Origin: UBA1876 sp964515395
Lineage (GTDB): Bacteria > Synergistota > Synergistia > Synergistales > Thermovirgaceae
Reading direction: 5' to 3'
Assembly: GCA_964515395.1 (NCBI GenBank)
Contig: CAZERC010000004.1
Location: forward strand, 1-64,000
Length of the DNA stretch: 64,000 nt
The notes below the pieces were generated by a model that was given only the letters and a program-made list of their open reading frames with translations, ran no database searches and was not told the origin of the DNA. Each line of letters begins with the position of its first letter. The first letter of the stretch is position 1. Position numbers and translations under genes: made by a program. Below are positions 50,246 through 59,213 of the stretch, piece after piece.

Positions 50246-52050
50246 GGATCCTCACCTCCATCCAGGTGCTGGAGCGAAAGGTGAAGTTCATCCAACTGGG
50301 TCTCATCTACCGGCGATGGAGCCCCAGACATGAGGCATTGCGCTTTCTGGGTCTTCGGAAAGGCAATCACGTCACGTATGGACCGCCTTCTGCACAAAAG
50401 CATCACAAGCCGGTCAAACCCCAGTGCAATGCCACCATGAGGCGGCGTCCCCGATGACAGGGCATCCAGAAGAAAACCGAAACGTTCCCGGGCTCTTTCC
50501 GGGGAAAAGGCCAGGACTTTGAAGAGTCGCTCCTGAACCGACGTATCATGAATCCTGATCGACCCGCCGCCGATTTCGTAGCCGTTGAGGACAAGATCGT
50601 ACGCCCTTGATCGAACGGCACCGGGCTGTTCTTCGAGAAGGGGAAGGTCCTCTGGTTTGGGTGCAGTAAAGGGATGATGCAGGGCTGTCCAGCGCTTTTC
50701 CTCTTCATCCCATTCGAGCAGCGGGAATTCCGTTATCCAGGCAAACCTCCAGGTATTTTCCTCCACCTGGCCCAGTTGACGTGCCAGTTCTATGCGCAAT
50801 TGTCCCAGTACGGTGTTTGCTTTCATCCTGTCAGCATCAGCAAGGACAAGTAAAAGATCTTCTTCCTGCATGTCCGTCTCCCGGATAAGGAACTCCGTTT
50901 CCTTTGCTGAAAGGCGTTTTGCCAATGGCCCTTTGAGCGCGCCTTCCTTGAGCCTGAACGGCGCCGCTCCGGAAGCACCCAGTTCTTTTGTCCGGGATTC
51001 AACGTCAGCCTGTTCTTTTCGAGAAAGCGAAGCGCCACCGGGAACACAGAGTCCCTTGATGGCGCCTCCGGACTCGAGGACTTTCATGAAAGGCTCGAAA
51101 GAGGTTTCCCACAAGCCCTCAGAGAGATCTTTTATCTCAAAGGGTATTCTCAGATCGGGCTTGTCCGAACCGAATCTTTCCATGGCCTCCTTCCAGGGTA
51201 TCCGCGGAATGTTTTCTTCGAGGACCACGCCAATGACGGCTTCAAAAATGCCCTTCATATATTCTTCTATGAGATTCAGGATATCCTTTTCGGTGATGAA
51301 ACTCATCTCTATGTCGATCTGGGTGAATTCGGGCTGCCTGTCGGCCCGAAGGTCCTCGTCGCGGAAACACTTGACGATCTGGAAATACCTGTCGAGTCCC
51401 CCGATCATGAGAATCTGCTTGAATATCTGCGGTGACTGCGGCAAGGCGAAAAACCGTCCCGGGATCACGCGGCTCGGGACGAGATAGTCCCGGGCGCCTT
51501 CAGGCGTGGATTTTGTCAACGTCGGGGTTTCCACCTCCACGAACCCCCTGGCGGTCAGAAAATTCCTCGTAAAATTCGCCGCTGCACTTCTGATCCGCAG
51601 ATTGGTCTGTGCCCCCGTTCTCCTCAGATCGAGATAACGGTATTTCAGGCGTATGTTTTCATCAACCCTGCCGCCCTCAACCATTTCAAAGGGGGGCTGC
51701 TGTGCCTCGGCCAGGATAACGAAATCTTTCACCACCACTTCCCAGTTTCCCGTATCCACGGAAGGGTTTTCAGTTCCTTCAGGGCGTTTCCTGACCGTTC
51801 CTTTCAGGGCCAGGACAAATTCGTTCCGAAGCGTTTTTGCCCTTTCATAAAGTGTTTCCCCAAGTTCAGGGCTGAAAACGGTCTGTACGATACCGGAATG
51901 ATCCCAAAGCTCGATGAAAACAATTCCCCCAAGGTCCCGCCTGCGTCGGACCCATCCGTTGAGGACCACATCCTGGTCCTCGTGATTCTCACCTACGAAT
52001 CCGCAGTTTGTCGTTCGTTTCCAATGTTCATCAAAAAAATCCGTCACCAT
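50221..52050 (-). CDS. aspS: Aspartyl-tRNA synthetase
   Basis: A 609-residue bacterial-type class IIb synthetase. An OB-fold anticodon domain (residues 1-110, VVLNGWVRRRRDLGGIVFIELWD), class II motif 2 in FRDEDLRADRQPEFTQIDIEMSF, a GAD insertion domain (about 290-410), and motif 3 HGGIALGFDRLVMLL are visible. The length suits the bacterial type that charges tRNA-Asp (or tRNA-Asn where gatCAB is present). It lies 21 nt behind hisS; GGAGG precedes the ATG. Confidence 0.97.
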   Translation of the reverse strand: MVTDFFDEHWKRTTNCGFVGENHEDQDVVLNGWVRRRRDLGGIVFIELWDHSGIVQTVFSPELGETLYERAKTLRNEFVLALKGTVRKRPEGTENPSVDTGNWEVVVKDFVILAEAQQPPFEMVEGGRVDENIRLKYRYLDLRRTGAQTNLRIRSAAANFTRNFLTARGFVEVETPTLTKSTPEGARDYLVPSRVIPGRFFALPQSPQIFKQILMIGGLDRYFQIVKCFRDEDLRADRQPEFTQIDIEMSFITEKDILNLIEEYMKGIFEAVIGVVLEENIPRIPWKEAMERFGSDKPDLRIPFEIKDLSEGLWETSFEPFMKVLESGGAIKGLCVPGGASLSRKEQADVESRTKELGASGAAPFRLKEGALKGPLAKRLSAKETEFLIRETDMQEEDLLLVLADADRMKANTVLGQLRIELARQLGQVEENTWRFAWITEFPLLEWDEEEKRWTALHHPFTAPKPEDLPLLEEQPGAVRSRAYDLVLNGYEIGGGSIRIHDTSVQERLFKVLAFSPERARERFGFLLDALSSGTPPHGGIALGFDRLVMLLCRRRSIRDVIAFPKTQKAQCLMSGAPSPVDETQLDELHLSLQHLDGGEDPWNGEDEV

Positions 52051-52071
52051 GGTGTTCTTTTCCTCCAGGCT

Positions 52072-53352
52072 TTACCGGCGCGCTCTGGCTATACCGGCAC
52101 GTTCCAGATATTCAAGGCCCTCGTTCATCGTGAGGGTCTGCTGCTCTCCGGTTCCCATGTCTTTCAGCGTCACCTTCCCTGAGCGAAGCTCATCCTCGCC
52201 GATAACGCAAACGTATCTTACCCCGGAGGTATTGGCTGTCTTGAATTGAGCCTTCAGGCTCCGGTTCAGGAAATCCATGTCCGAAGAAATACCGGCGTTG
52301 CGCAGCTTGTGCATGACTTCAAAGGCCATCGTTCTGGATTCTTCACCGGCGGACGCCACATACACGTCGGTGCGCGGCTGAGGCCCGAAGTCACATCCTT
52401 GCTGTTCCATGGACAGGACGATTCGTTCCACGCCGGCGGCGAAGCCCACGCCGGGCGTAGGGTCGCCGCCTATGGCCTCGGCGAGGTTATCGTACCGTCC
52501 TCCGCCACATACCGCATTCTGCGCACCCAGGTCCCCTGAAAGCACTTCATACGCGGTTTTCGTGTAATAGTCCAGTCCACGTACGAGTCGTTTGTCGATG
52601 CCGAACTCCACCCCAATGGCACGAAGGCCGCTCTCGACGCCTTCGAAGTGTTCCCTGCATTCATTACAAAGATGATCCAAAGTCTGCGGGGCATCTTCCG
52701 TAATGGCCTTGCACTCGGGATTCTTGCAATCCAGTATCCTCAAAGGGTTCCTGTCGTACCTGTCTCGACAGGAAGGACAGAGTTTCTCGAAATGCGGCTT
52801 GAGGAAATCCCTGAGCGCATCCTTGTAGGCGGGACGACATGCCGGACAGCCCACGGAGTTGATTTTGACTTCAAGACCCCGTAATCCGAGGCGTCGGAAT
52901 ATTTCAAGGGACAGATCAATCACTTCCGCATCGACGAGGGGATTCTGCGCACCAATGGCTTCAAAATCAAGCTGCCAGAACTGACGATAACGGCCTTTCT
53001 GCGGTCGCTCATAGCGAAACATGGGGCCAGCGTTCCAGAGCTTCACCGGTTGTTGCTGCCCGGACATGCCGTTTTCAAGGTAGGAACGCACCATGGATGC
53101 CGAAAGTTCCGGCCGGAGGGTAATGCTTCTGCCTCCCCTGTCGGTAAATGTGTACATTTCTTTTTCCACCACGTCGGTGGTTTCGCCCACGCCTCTGGAA
53201 AAAAGTTCCGTGTGCTCGAAAACGGGCAAATGTATTTCCCTGTATCCAAAATCACGGGCCACTTCACTGCTGATCTTGAAGACATGGGCCCATTTCCATG
53301 ATTCTCCGGGAAGTATGTCACGCACACCTCTTGGGGCCTTGATAGCTGACAT
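52072..53352 (-). CDS. hisS: Histidyl-tRNA synthetase
   Basis: About 426 residues. It has IKAPRGVRDILPGESWKW at the start, class II motif 1 region, FRYERPQKGRYRQFWQLDFEAIG (motif 2), and the histidine-specific RGLDYYTKTAYEV and GGRYDNLAEAIGG blocks. Cys pairs in a middle segment (CPACRPAY, CPSCRDRY) suggest a zinc site seen in some HisRS. The ATG at 53352 is the family-typical start. It pairs with aspS, a common bacterial arrangement. Confidence 0.97.
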   Translation of the reverse strand: MSAIKAPRGVRDILPGESWKWAHVFKISSEVARDFGYREIHLPVFEHTELFSRGVGETTDVVEKEMYTFTDRGGRSITLRPELSASMVRSYLENGMSGQQQPVKLWNAGPMFRYERPQKGRYRQFWQLDFEAIGAQNPLVDAEVIDLSLEIFRRLGLRGLEVKINSVGCPACRPAYKDALRDFLKPHFEKLCPSCRDRYDRNPLRILDCKNPECKAITEDAPQTLDHLCNECREHFEGVESGLRAIGVEFGIDKRLVRGLDYYTKTAYEVLSGDLGAQNAVCGGGRYDNLAEAIGGDPTPGVGFAAGVERIVLSMEQQGCDFGPQPRTDVYVASAGEESRTMAFEVMHKLRNAGISSDMDFLNRSLKAQFKTANTSGVRYVCVIGEDELRSGKVTLKDMGTGEQQTLTMNEGLEYLERAGIARARR

Positions 53353-53448
53353 GATGCCACATCCTCCTTGCCTTTGTATGGAACCGGCGCCCGGATTCAG
53401 CACCCGGACTTCCGACCGGAAAAACTACACCTTTCTCGATATCGTTAA

Positions 53449-53476
53449 ATTGTACCATTCAGGAAATGCTCTGCAA
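53449..53476 (-). promoter_or_regulatory. Promoter of hisS-aspS
   Basis: TTGCAG (53476-53471) and TACAAT (53454-53449) with a 16-nt spacer, about 97 nt before the hisS start codon. Confidence 0.6.
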
Positions 53477-53493
53477 CGAGGTTCCAGACAGGA

Positions 53494-53521
53494 AAAGGGC
53501 CTGCCTTTGCGACAGGCCCTT
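53494..53521 (-). terminator. Terminator of spoVS
   Basis: AAGGGCCTG pairs with CAGGCCCTT around a 9-nt loop, followed on the minus strand by TTTTCC, 58 nt after the spoVS stop. Confidence 0.8.
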
Positions 53522-53579
53522 CGGCATTCCCTGAACGATTTTCGGGTAAACGCTGTTTCAGCATTTGGCCTCTACAGGG

Positions 53580-53840
53580 CTAACGACTCTCGAGCTGAAA
53601 CTTGATGGCTGTCCTTTCCTCTCCATCTATCTCTATTTTGGCAAAGGCGGGAATGCAAATCAGGTCGATCCCGTTTGGTGCGACATATCCGCGAGCGATG
53701 GCAATGGATTTGATGGACTGGTTGACAGCACCCGCCCCGACTGCCTGTACCTCGACAGAACCTTTTTCTCGCAATACGGCTGCAATCGCTCCTGCAACAG
53801 ACTTGGGTTGAGAGTTTGCAGAGACCTTAAGCACTTCCAT
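53580..53840 (-). CDS. spoVS: Stage V sporulation protein S (SpoVS) homologue
   Basis: Exactly 86 residues, the length of SpoVS: MEVLKVSANSQPKSVAGAIA, then VQAVGAGAVNQSIKSIAIARGYVAP and DLICIPAFAKIEIDGEERTAIKF. The Alba-like fold probably binds nucleic acids. In Bacillus it affects spore coat and septum formation, but homologues are conserved in many non-sporulating bacteria, where the role is unknown. The ATG at 53840 has GGGGAGGG upstream. It is monocistronic. Confidence 0.95.
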   Translation of the reverse strand: MEVLKVSANSQPKSVAGAIAAVLREKGSVEVQAVGAGAVNQSIKSIAIARGYVAPNGIDLICIPAFAKIEIDGEERTAIKFQLESR

Positions 53841-54003
53841 GGAAAAATCGCCCTCCCCTTGCACTCCGTCTTCGCGTTCGGTCATCTCATTGAAAAGACC
53901 AGCGCTTTATTGTGGTTACACAACGCCAAGTATACCTCGATGAGCCACTTTACATCAAGTCTTCAGATTCCCGAAGCTTTAGAAGGGCTCCATGAACGAT
54001 CCG

Positions 54004-55848
54004 TTATCGTTCTCTCGGAAGCCAGTTGAGAAACTCCTCGAGGCCGAGCCGACGGAGCAAAGGTGGTTCCGGAATCCCTTCATCGTCCCATTTGCGGAAA
54101 CGATAATACTCCTCAAGCTGCAACTCAAGGTCCGGCAGCAGGTCCGCCGAACCACCTGACCCCCTCGTTTCCTTAAGGATCCTTTCCGGAAGGGTATCAT
54201 CGGAGCGCCTGAATCCCATTCCGGCATTGAAGAGACGTTTCATGTTGTAGATCCTTTCACCTGTTTTGAGGAACTCCTCCTGGCTCATGTCCCATCCGGC
54301 TATATCCTTGAGCCACTGGCGCATGGTAGCGATGTCGATACCGGAGAGAACGGCAAACTTGCAGATTTTCAGTGAGTCAAGCATGCTCGACAGATTCTGA
54401 AACTTTGCCGTCATGACTCCTTTACCCTCATCTTTTGTACGGTCCAGCTTTTCAGGGTACCCTAACTCCTGGAAAGTCGCTGAGCGCTCCCAGGGATAGG
54501 TGTAACTGTTGAGATGACACGCACCGCGGACAGATGTCGCATACCCAGACGCGAGACTTTTGAAACACCTGGGATCATGGGCCGGAAACTCAAGACCTTT
54601 CGACTGGATGGCGAAGTCTTCAGAGCCTTTCCCGATCTTTTTGGCGACTTTTTTCGTTCCCTGTCCCAAAAGGACACCGATGCCTCTTTGGAGGGCAATC
54701 TTTTCTGTCAGTTCAAGGACCATCCGGCCATCGCCCCACCGTATGGGCTTTTCACTGTTCTTTTCCGTTAAAAGACCTCTTTCGTACAATTCCATGGAAA
54801 AGGCTATGACCGATCCTGTGGAAATGGTGTCAAGACCCATGCGGTTGCACATGTCGTTTGTTCGGGCAACCATTTCAAGATCTTCCACAAGACAACAGCT
54901 TCCAAGCATGGCGACCGTTTCGTACTCGGGCCCCCCGCATTTTCTGCCGTCCAGCTCCACAACTCTCCCGCACCTGATCGGGCAGGCCATGCAGCCGTAG
55001 TTCGATGCAAGAATGGTGTCAGCCATTTTCTGTCCCGTGATGGATTCTACCGCCGGGAAGGTGCCCTCGCTCCAGTTCTTGATGGGAAGGTCGCCAAACT
55101 CTTCCGCAGCTGCCGTTCCTCCAGCCGTTCCGTATAAAGTCAGGCCTGCGGCTTTCTCCTTGAGCAAGGCGTTTTTCTCACGGATCGATGCCGTCAAGGA
55201 GGAGCGATCCCTGATCTCCGTCGTGTTGTCTCCTCCGGTAACAATGGCCTTGATGTTTTTCGAGCCCATGACCGCTCCTGCACCGCCTCTTCCTGATGCC
55301 CGGGCGTCAGGACCGTCATGAAAGATCCCGGCCAGCAAAACCTGATTCTCACCTGCCGGACCGATGCAGGAAACCCCCAGGTTTTTGCCGAAAAGTTCCG
55401 ATACTTTCCCAGCTGTCTCCATGGTGTCAAGACCCCACAGGTCTTCAGCGTCCCTGAAGCCTATCACTCCGTCAAAAACGGTCAGGCACAAGGGGTTTTC
55501 GGACCGCCCCAGAATGACAAGCCCGTCGAATCCGGCACGTTTCAAGTGAAAACCGAAGCTTCCTCCGGCGTCGGATTCAAGAAACGCCCCCGTCAGCGGA
55601 GACCTCGTGACGACCTGATGTCTGCCCGATGTCGGAACCCCTGTACCTTGATAGGGACCCGTCATGTAAATCAGCGGATTCTCCGGGGCCAACGGTTCCG
55701 TCCCTGGAGTGCAATACTTGAGCAGAAAAAAGGTGCCCATGCCTGAACCACCGATATAGGATCTCGCAAAATTCTCGTCAAACTCTATCGTTCCGGCGGT
55801 ACGGTTCGTTACATCAATCAAGGCAATCCTGCCGTGGTATCCAAACAT
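54004..55848 (-). CDS. Aldehyde:ferredoxin oxidoreductase (AOR family, tungstopterin)
   Basis: A 614-residue AOR. YIGGSGMGTFFLLKYC and SGRHQVVTRSPLTGAFLESDAGG lie in the N-terminal pterin domain; ASNYGCMACPIRCGRVVE carries three cysteines of the [4Fe-4S] cluster, with the fourth expected in the later stretch around SVRGACHLNSYTYPWE. AORs oxidise aldehydes to acids with ferredoxin and a tungsten bis-pterin. It is downstream of a MoaD-like gene, in the usual AOR arrangement. GGGGGG precedes the ATG. Confidence 0.93.
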   Translation of the reverse strand: MFGYHGRIALIDVTNRTAGTIEFDENFARSYIGGSGMGTFFLLKYCTPGTEPLAPENPLIYMTGPYQGTGVPTSGRHQVVTRSPLTGAFLESDAGGSFGFHLKRAGFDGLVILGRSENPLCLTVFDGVIGFRDAEDLWGLDTMETAGKVSELFGKNLGVSCIGPAGENQVLLAGIFHDGPDARASGRGGAGAVMGSKNIKAIVTGGDNTTEIRDRSSLTASIREKNALLKEKAAGLTLYGTAGGTAAAEEFGDLPIKNWSEGTFPAVESITGQKMADTILASNYGCMACPIRCGRVVELDGRKCGGPEYETVAMLGSCCLVEDLEMVARTNDMCNRMGLDTISTGSVIAFSMELYERGLLTEKNSEKPIRWGDGRMVLELTEKIALQRGIGVLLGQGTKKVAKKIGKGSEDFAIQSKGLEFPAHDPRCFKSLASGYATSVRGACHLNSYTYPWERSATFQELGYPEKLDRTKDEGKGVMTAKFQNLSSMLDSLKICKFAVLSGIDIATMRQWLKDIAGWDMSQEEFLKTGERIYNMKRLFNAGMGFRRSDDTLPERILKETRGSGGSADLLPDLELQLEEYYRFRKWDDEGIPEPPLLRRLGLEEFLNWLPRER

Positions 55849-55896
55849 TCTGTTCCCCCCCTGATATACATCCAGGCTGTCTCTTCGAAATACAAT

Positions 55897-56154
55897 TCAA
55901 CCACTTTCCATGGTTCCGACAAAAAGGAGGAGAGCACCGTCGTAGAGGGGATCCTCCCGGGCTACGGCCCTTGGGGCGCCTCCTTCCATCATGCAGACAA
56001 GTCCATCCTGTCTCTCGATGAAAGAAGCTCCGTACTTCCGCCGGAGTTCATCCAGGGCATCACCGATGACGGCAGTCTCATCAAGAAGAAGAGTCTCCTC
56101 ATCCTTTTTGGCCGCCGCCCTGTACGGTCCATGATACCTGACACGGACTTTCAC
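55897..56154 (-). CDS. MoaD/ThiS-like sulfur carrier protein
   Basis: An 85-residue beta-grasp protein: KVRVRYHGPYRAAAKKDEETLLL, IGDALDELRRKYGASF and a final PLYDGALLLFVGTMESG. MoaD supplies sulfur for pterin-cofactor dithiolene via a C-terminal Gly-Gly thiocarboxylate. Here the last two residues read Ser-Gly instead of Gly-Gly, which may lower or alter activation. It is 48 nt upstream of the AOR gene, so it likely serves the tungsten cofactor. Confidence 0.82.
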   Translation of the reverse strand: MKVRVRYHGPYRAAAKKDEETLLLDETAVIGDALDELRRKYGASFIERQDGLVCMMEGGAPRAVAREDPLYDGALLLFVGTMESG

Positions 56155-56180
56155 AGTGAAATCCTCACCACGCGAAATTT

Positions 56181-56636
56181 CTAGTCCTTCAACGTTCCCG
56201 AACTTCTGAGCAGGTGATCCAGCAGATCCGCCCTGCTGACCATTCCGATAAAAACCTTTTCGGAAACGACGGGCGCCCTCTTGAGGTTTTCCCTCATCAT
56301 GATCATGGCGACCTGGAAATCACTGTCATCAACGTCGAAAGTGACCACATCCCGGACCATGAACTTTTCCACAGGGTCCAGACTGACCTTGCGAAGACGC
56401 TTGCTGAATTGATCGAAATCAGGAAGGAAAGAAGGATCCTGAAGGAGGTCAAAATATCCCGGCAAGGCGGCTTTGACAATATCTTTCTCGCTGATGAAAC
56501 CCTTGATCGCTCCGTCCCCGTTCAACACCGGAACACCGGAAATCCGGTGCACCGAAAGGACCTCTACGGCTTCAGCCACGGTCGTCTCCGGAGTTATGGC
56601 TGTCAGATCCAGGTCCATAAGATCTCCTATACGCAT
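56181..56636 (-). CDS. CBS-domain pair protein
   Basis: A 151-residue protein made of two CBS motifs: IGDLMDLDLTAITPETTVAEAVEVLSVHRISGVPVLNGDGAIKGFISEKDI and FMVRDVVTFDVDDSDFQVAMIMMRENLKRAPVVSEKVFIGMVSRADLLDHLL. Such pairs bind adenosine nucleotides and regulate partners. It lies 69 nt downstream of the ion permease and just upstream of the MoaD-AOR genes, so it may regulate the permease (inference). Confidence 0.9.
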   Translation of the reverse strand: MRIGDLMDLDLTAITPETTVAEAVEVLSVHRISGVPVLNGDGAIKGFISEKDIVKAALPGYFDLLQDPSFLPDFDQFSKRLRKVSLDPVEKFMVRDVVTFDVDDSDFQVAMIMMRENLKRAPVVSEKVFIGMVSRADLLDHLLRSSGTLKD

Positions 56637-56705
56637 GGACTCACCTCCGTTACATCACAACTACGGCGACAGGATCAAAGCAGGTCCTCCGGTGCAAGTC
56701 CGGCC

Positions 56706-57989
56706 TCAAAATATGCCGCCGTAACGAACTACAAGATACATACTGCTGACCGCCAGAGAAATCAGCACCACCCGTATCCCCGCTTGCATGAAGGCGGAAA
56801 AGGTGATTTTGGTTCCCTCCCGTTCAGCCATGTCGGCAACAATGATGTTCGCCGCAGCTCCAAGATAGGTGCCGTTTCCGCCGAGACACGCTCCCAGGGC
56901 CAGGGCCCAAAACAAGGGTTCCGACTCCATCCCCAGGGTAAAAGCCATCTCATCGACGATAAAGACGAAAGTTGCCGTGAAGGCGACGTTATTGATGAAA
57001 CAACACGTCAATCCTGATATCCATAATACCGCCAGCAGCGCCAAAACGGGATGTCCCTGAAGAAAAGGAGCCATCCATCCCGTCGCCGCGCTGATCACTC
57101 CTGTATGTTTCAAGCCGCCCACGACAATGAAAAGTGCGGCGAAAAAGACGAGGGTGGCCCATTCGATGTCATCCTGCAAGATTTTTTCCCCGCTCACGGG
57201 GATAACCATAAGGAGGAGAGCCGCACCGAAAAGGGCGATGACGGCTGCATCAAGATGAAGGAGATGATGTACCAGAAAGCCGAAAAACACCGCTGCAAGG
57301 GCGACAGCAGTCTTGACGAGAAGTGCTTTGTCTTTTATGACACGACTTTCATCAACCCTGGAAATCTTCTCGCTATCCCCTCTGACTTTGAATAGCACTC
57401 CCTTGTACCGATACATGAGGTAGGCGATGACGACGAAGAAAATCAATGTTGCAGCAGGCGCGAGATGAATAAGAAAATCCGCGAAGGATAAATTTGCAAA
57501 GGATCCGATGATGATGTTTGGGGGATCTCCGACGAGAGTAGCCGTGCCTCCGATGTTGGAAGCAAAGGCTTCGGTTATGAGAAAAGGCAGGGGATTCACG
57601 TCCATGAGATCCACAAGGGAAATGACGATGGGACTGACCAGAAGAACGGTAGTGACATTGTCGAGGAAGGCCGACAGGACGGCAGTAACGGTCGCAATGG
57701 CGACGAAAGTGAGCGGAACGCTGCCCCGGGTCAATTTCACCGACTTGATGGCTATGAACTGAAAGACTCCGGTACGCGACAGGACGCCGACGATAATCAT
57801 CATCCCCATCAGCAACCCGATGGTGTTGAAATCGATGAAAAGCACCGCCTCTTCCGCCGGCAGTGTTCCGGTTACCATGAGGAGTACCGCGCCGAGCAAC
57901 GCCACCACGCTTCTGTGCCTGACACCCGTTGCAACGGCAATAATTGTCGCGATGAAAACAACAATGGCGATCAGGGCACCAATGTCCAT
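56706..57989 (-). CDS. ArsB/NhaD-type (SLC13/IT superfamily) ion permease
   Basis: About 427 residues with 11-12 membrane segments. FLDNVTTVLLVSPIVISLVD and FASNIGGTATLVGDPPNIIIGS are the ArsB/NhaD/SLC13 hallmarks, and the mirrored CFINNVAFTATFVFIV plus GACLGGNGTYLGAAANII make the second repeat. Substrate may be Na+/H+, arsenite or a dicarboxylate. The ATG at 57989 is preferred over GTG/ATG seven codons upstream. It has its own promoter, divergent from the ABC-transporter operon. Confidence 0.88.
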   Translation of the reverse strand: MDIGALIAIVVFIATIIAVATGVRHRSVVALLGAVLLMVTGTLPAEEAVLFIDFNTIGLLMGMMIIVGVLSRTGVFQFIAIKSVKLTRGSVPLTFVAIATVTAVLSAFLDNVTTVLLVSPIVISLVDLMDVNPLPFLITEAFASNIGGTATLVGDPPNIIIGSFANLSFADFLIHLAPAATLIFFVVIAYLMYRYKGVLFKVRGDSEKISRVDESRVIKDKALLVKTAVALAAVFFGFLVHHLLHLDAAVIALFGAALLLMVIPVSGEKILQDDIEWATLVFFAALFIVVGGLKHTGVISAATGWMAPFLQGHPVLALLAVLWISGLTCCFINNVAFTATFVFIVDEMAFTLGMESEPLFWALALGACLGGNGTYLGAAANIIVADMAEREGTKITFSAFMQAGIRVVLISLAVSSMYLVVRYGGIF

Positions 57990-58018
57990 GACGTCCCCCC
58001 TTCCCGGCACAAATGAAT

Positions 58019-58047
58019 AGTATACGCACTAAAACGACCCCAATCAA
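58019..58047 (-). promoter_or_regulatory. Promoter of the ion permease gene
   Basis: TTGATT (58047-58042), 17-nt spacer, TATACT (58024-58019), directly upstream of the permease start. Confidence 0.8.
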
Positions 58048-58126
58048 ACCCCCGGACCGGCCTTCTCTCGTCACAAGCGTTTCCATCGCATTCGCCGCGT
58101 TTCCCTTACCCCCTCTACCAGGCATT

Positions 58127-58155
58127 TGACGGGATCCTTCCGAAACCCTATGATA
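58127..58155 (+). promoter_or_regulatory. Promoter of the quaternary-amine ABC operon
   Basis: TTGACG (58127-58132), 17-nt spacer, TATGAT (58150-58155), 83 nt before the probable start codon. Confidence 0.75.
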
Positions 58156-58237
58156 GCAACACATTAAACAGGTCCATGCCGTGGACAACGAATACGAATC
58201 AAGGCTGCTCGATTTGCCGGAAGGAGTGAAAAAAGGA

Positions 58238-59185
58238 ATGGACAAGACCTCTGCTCGACACTGTGTCGCTGTATTTCTTGCGCTGGTGCTGCTGACGGCA
58301 TCGGCGGTCATGAGTATTCCCTCGTCCGGTTTGGCTGAAAGTCCCGTCCGGGTCGCCTCCAAAATCGACACTGAAGGGGGCCTTCTTGGACAAGTCATCG
58401 TGATTCTGCTTGAAAGCCATGACATCCCCGTTGAGGACAAGACGGCGCTCGGTGCAACCAATGTCGTCAGACAGGCCATAATCGCCGGAGAAGTCGACAT
58501 ATATCCGGAATATACCGGTAACGGCTACTACTTTTTCGAGGGAACGGACCCCAAAACCTGGAAAAACGCCCAAAAGGCCTATGAAACGGTCTCACGGCTC
58601 GACCTTGAACAAAACGGCATCGTCTGGCTTGAGCCCGCGCCGGCCAACAACACATGGGCCATCGCTTCCAGAAGGGATCTGGCTGAAAGGGAAGGCCTGA
58701 AGACGCTGGAGGATTTCGCGGATTACGTCAATAGCGGCGGGAAAGTCAGACTGGCCTGTTCGGAAGAATTCGCAAGCCGTCCTGACGTTTTGCCGGCCTT
58801 TGAAAAAGCCTATGGTTTCCGCCTCGAAAAAGATCAGCTGCTCATCCTTTCCGGCGGCAATACCGCACAAACGGAACAGGCGGCATCCATGGGTACCGAT
58901 GGCGTCAATTTTGCCATGGCCTACGGTACTGACGGCGGAATATCCGTCCTCGACCTGGTGGTTCTGGAAGATTCAAAGGGAGTCCAGCCCGTCTATGAAC
59001 CTGCGCCGATCATCCGGGAAGACATTCTCGAAAGGTATCCCGAAATCGCCGAAATTCTTGCGCCGGTTTTCAGGAACCTGGGGATGAAAACACTCCAGGA
59101 ACTTAACGGCAAGATCGCCGTTGAGGGCCTGGCCCCGGCATCTGTAGCCAGAACGTATTTACAGGAACAGGGCCTCGTCGACTGA
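58238..59185 (+). CDS. Glycine betaine/osmoprotectant ABC transporter substrate-binding protein (OpuC/OsmF type)
   Basis: About 315 residues. A signal peptide (HCVAVFLALVLLTASAVMS) precedes an OpuAC domain: RVASKIDTEGGLLGQVIVILLESH, GEVDIYPEYTGNGYYFF and the late LAPVFRNLGMKTLQELNGKIAVEG. It should bind quaternary amines in the periplasm. The ATG at 58238 follows AAAAGGA; a GTG at 58181 would give a long cytosolic lead and is rejected. It is the first gene of the operon. Confidence 0.9.
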   Translation: MDKTSARHCVAVFLALVLLTASAVMSIPSSGLAESPVRVASKIDTEGGLLGQVIVILLESHDIPVEDKTALGATNVVRQAIIAGEVDIYPEYTGNGYYFFEGTDPKTWKNAQKAYETVSRLDLEQNGIVWLEPAPANNTWAIASRRDLAEREGLKTLEDFADYVNSGGKVRLACSEEFASRPDVLPAFEKAYGFRLEKDQLLILSGGNTAQTEQAASMGTDGVNFAMAYGTDGGISVLDLVVLEDSKGVQPVYEPAPIIREDILERYPEIAEILAPVFRNLGMKTLQELNGKIAVEGLAPASVARTYLQEQGLVD

Positions 59186-59213
59186 CGGCGTGCCCCCTGA
59201 AAGCCGAGAGAAG

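Noticed and set aside
55849..55899. Readthrough of the MoaD stop TGA as another selenocysteine or a MoaD-AOR fusion
   Set aside because: MoaD needs a free C-terminus, AOR has its own RBS (GGGGGG) and ATG, and no SECIS-like hairpin with a G-containing loop is evident after this TGA.
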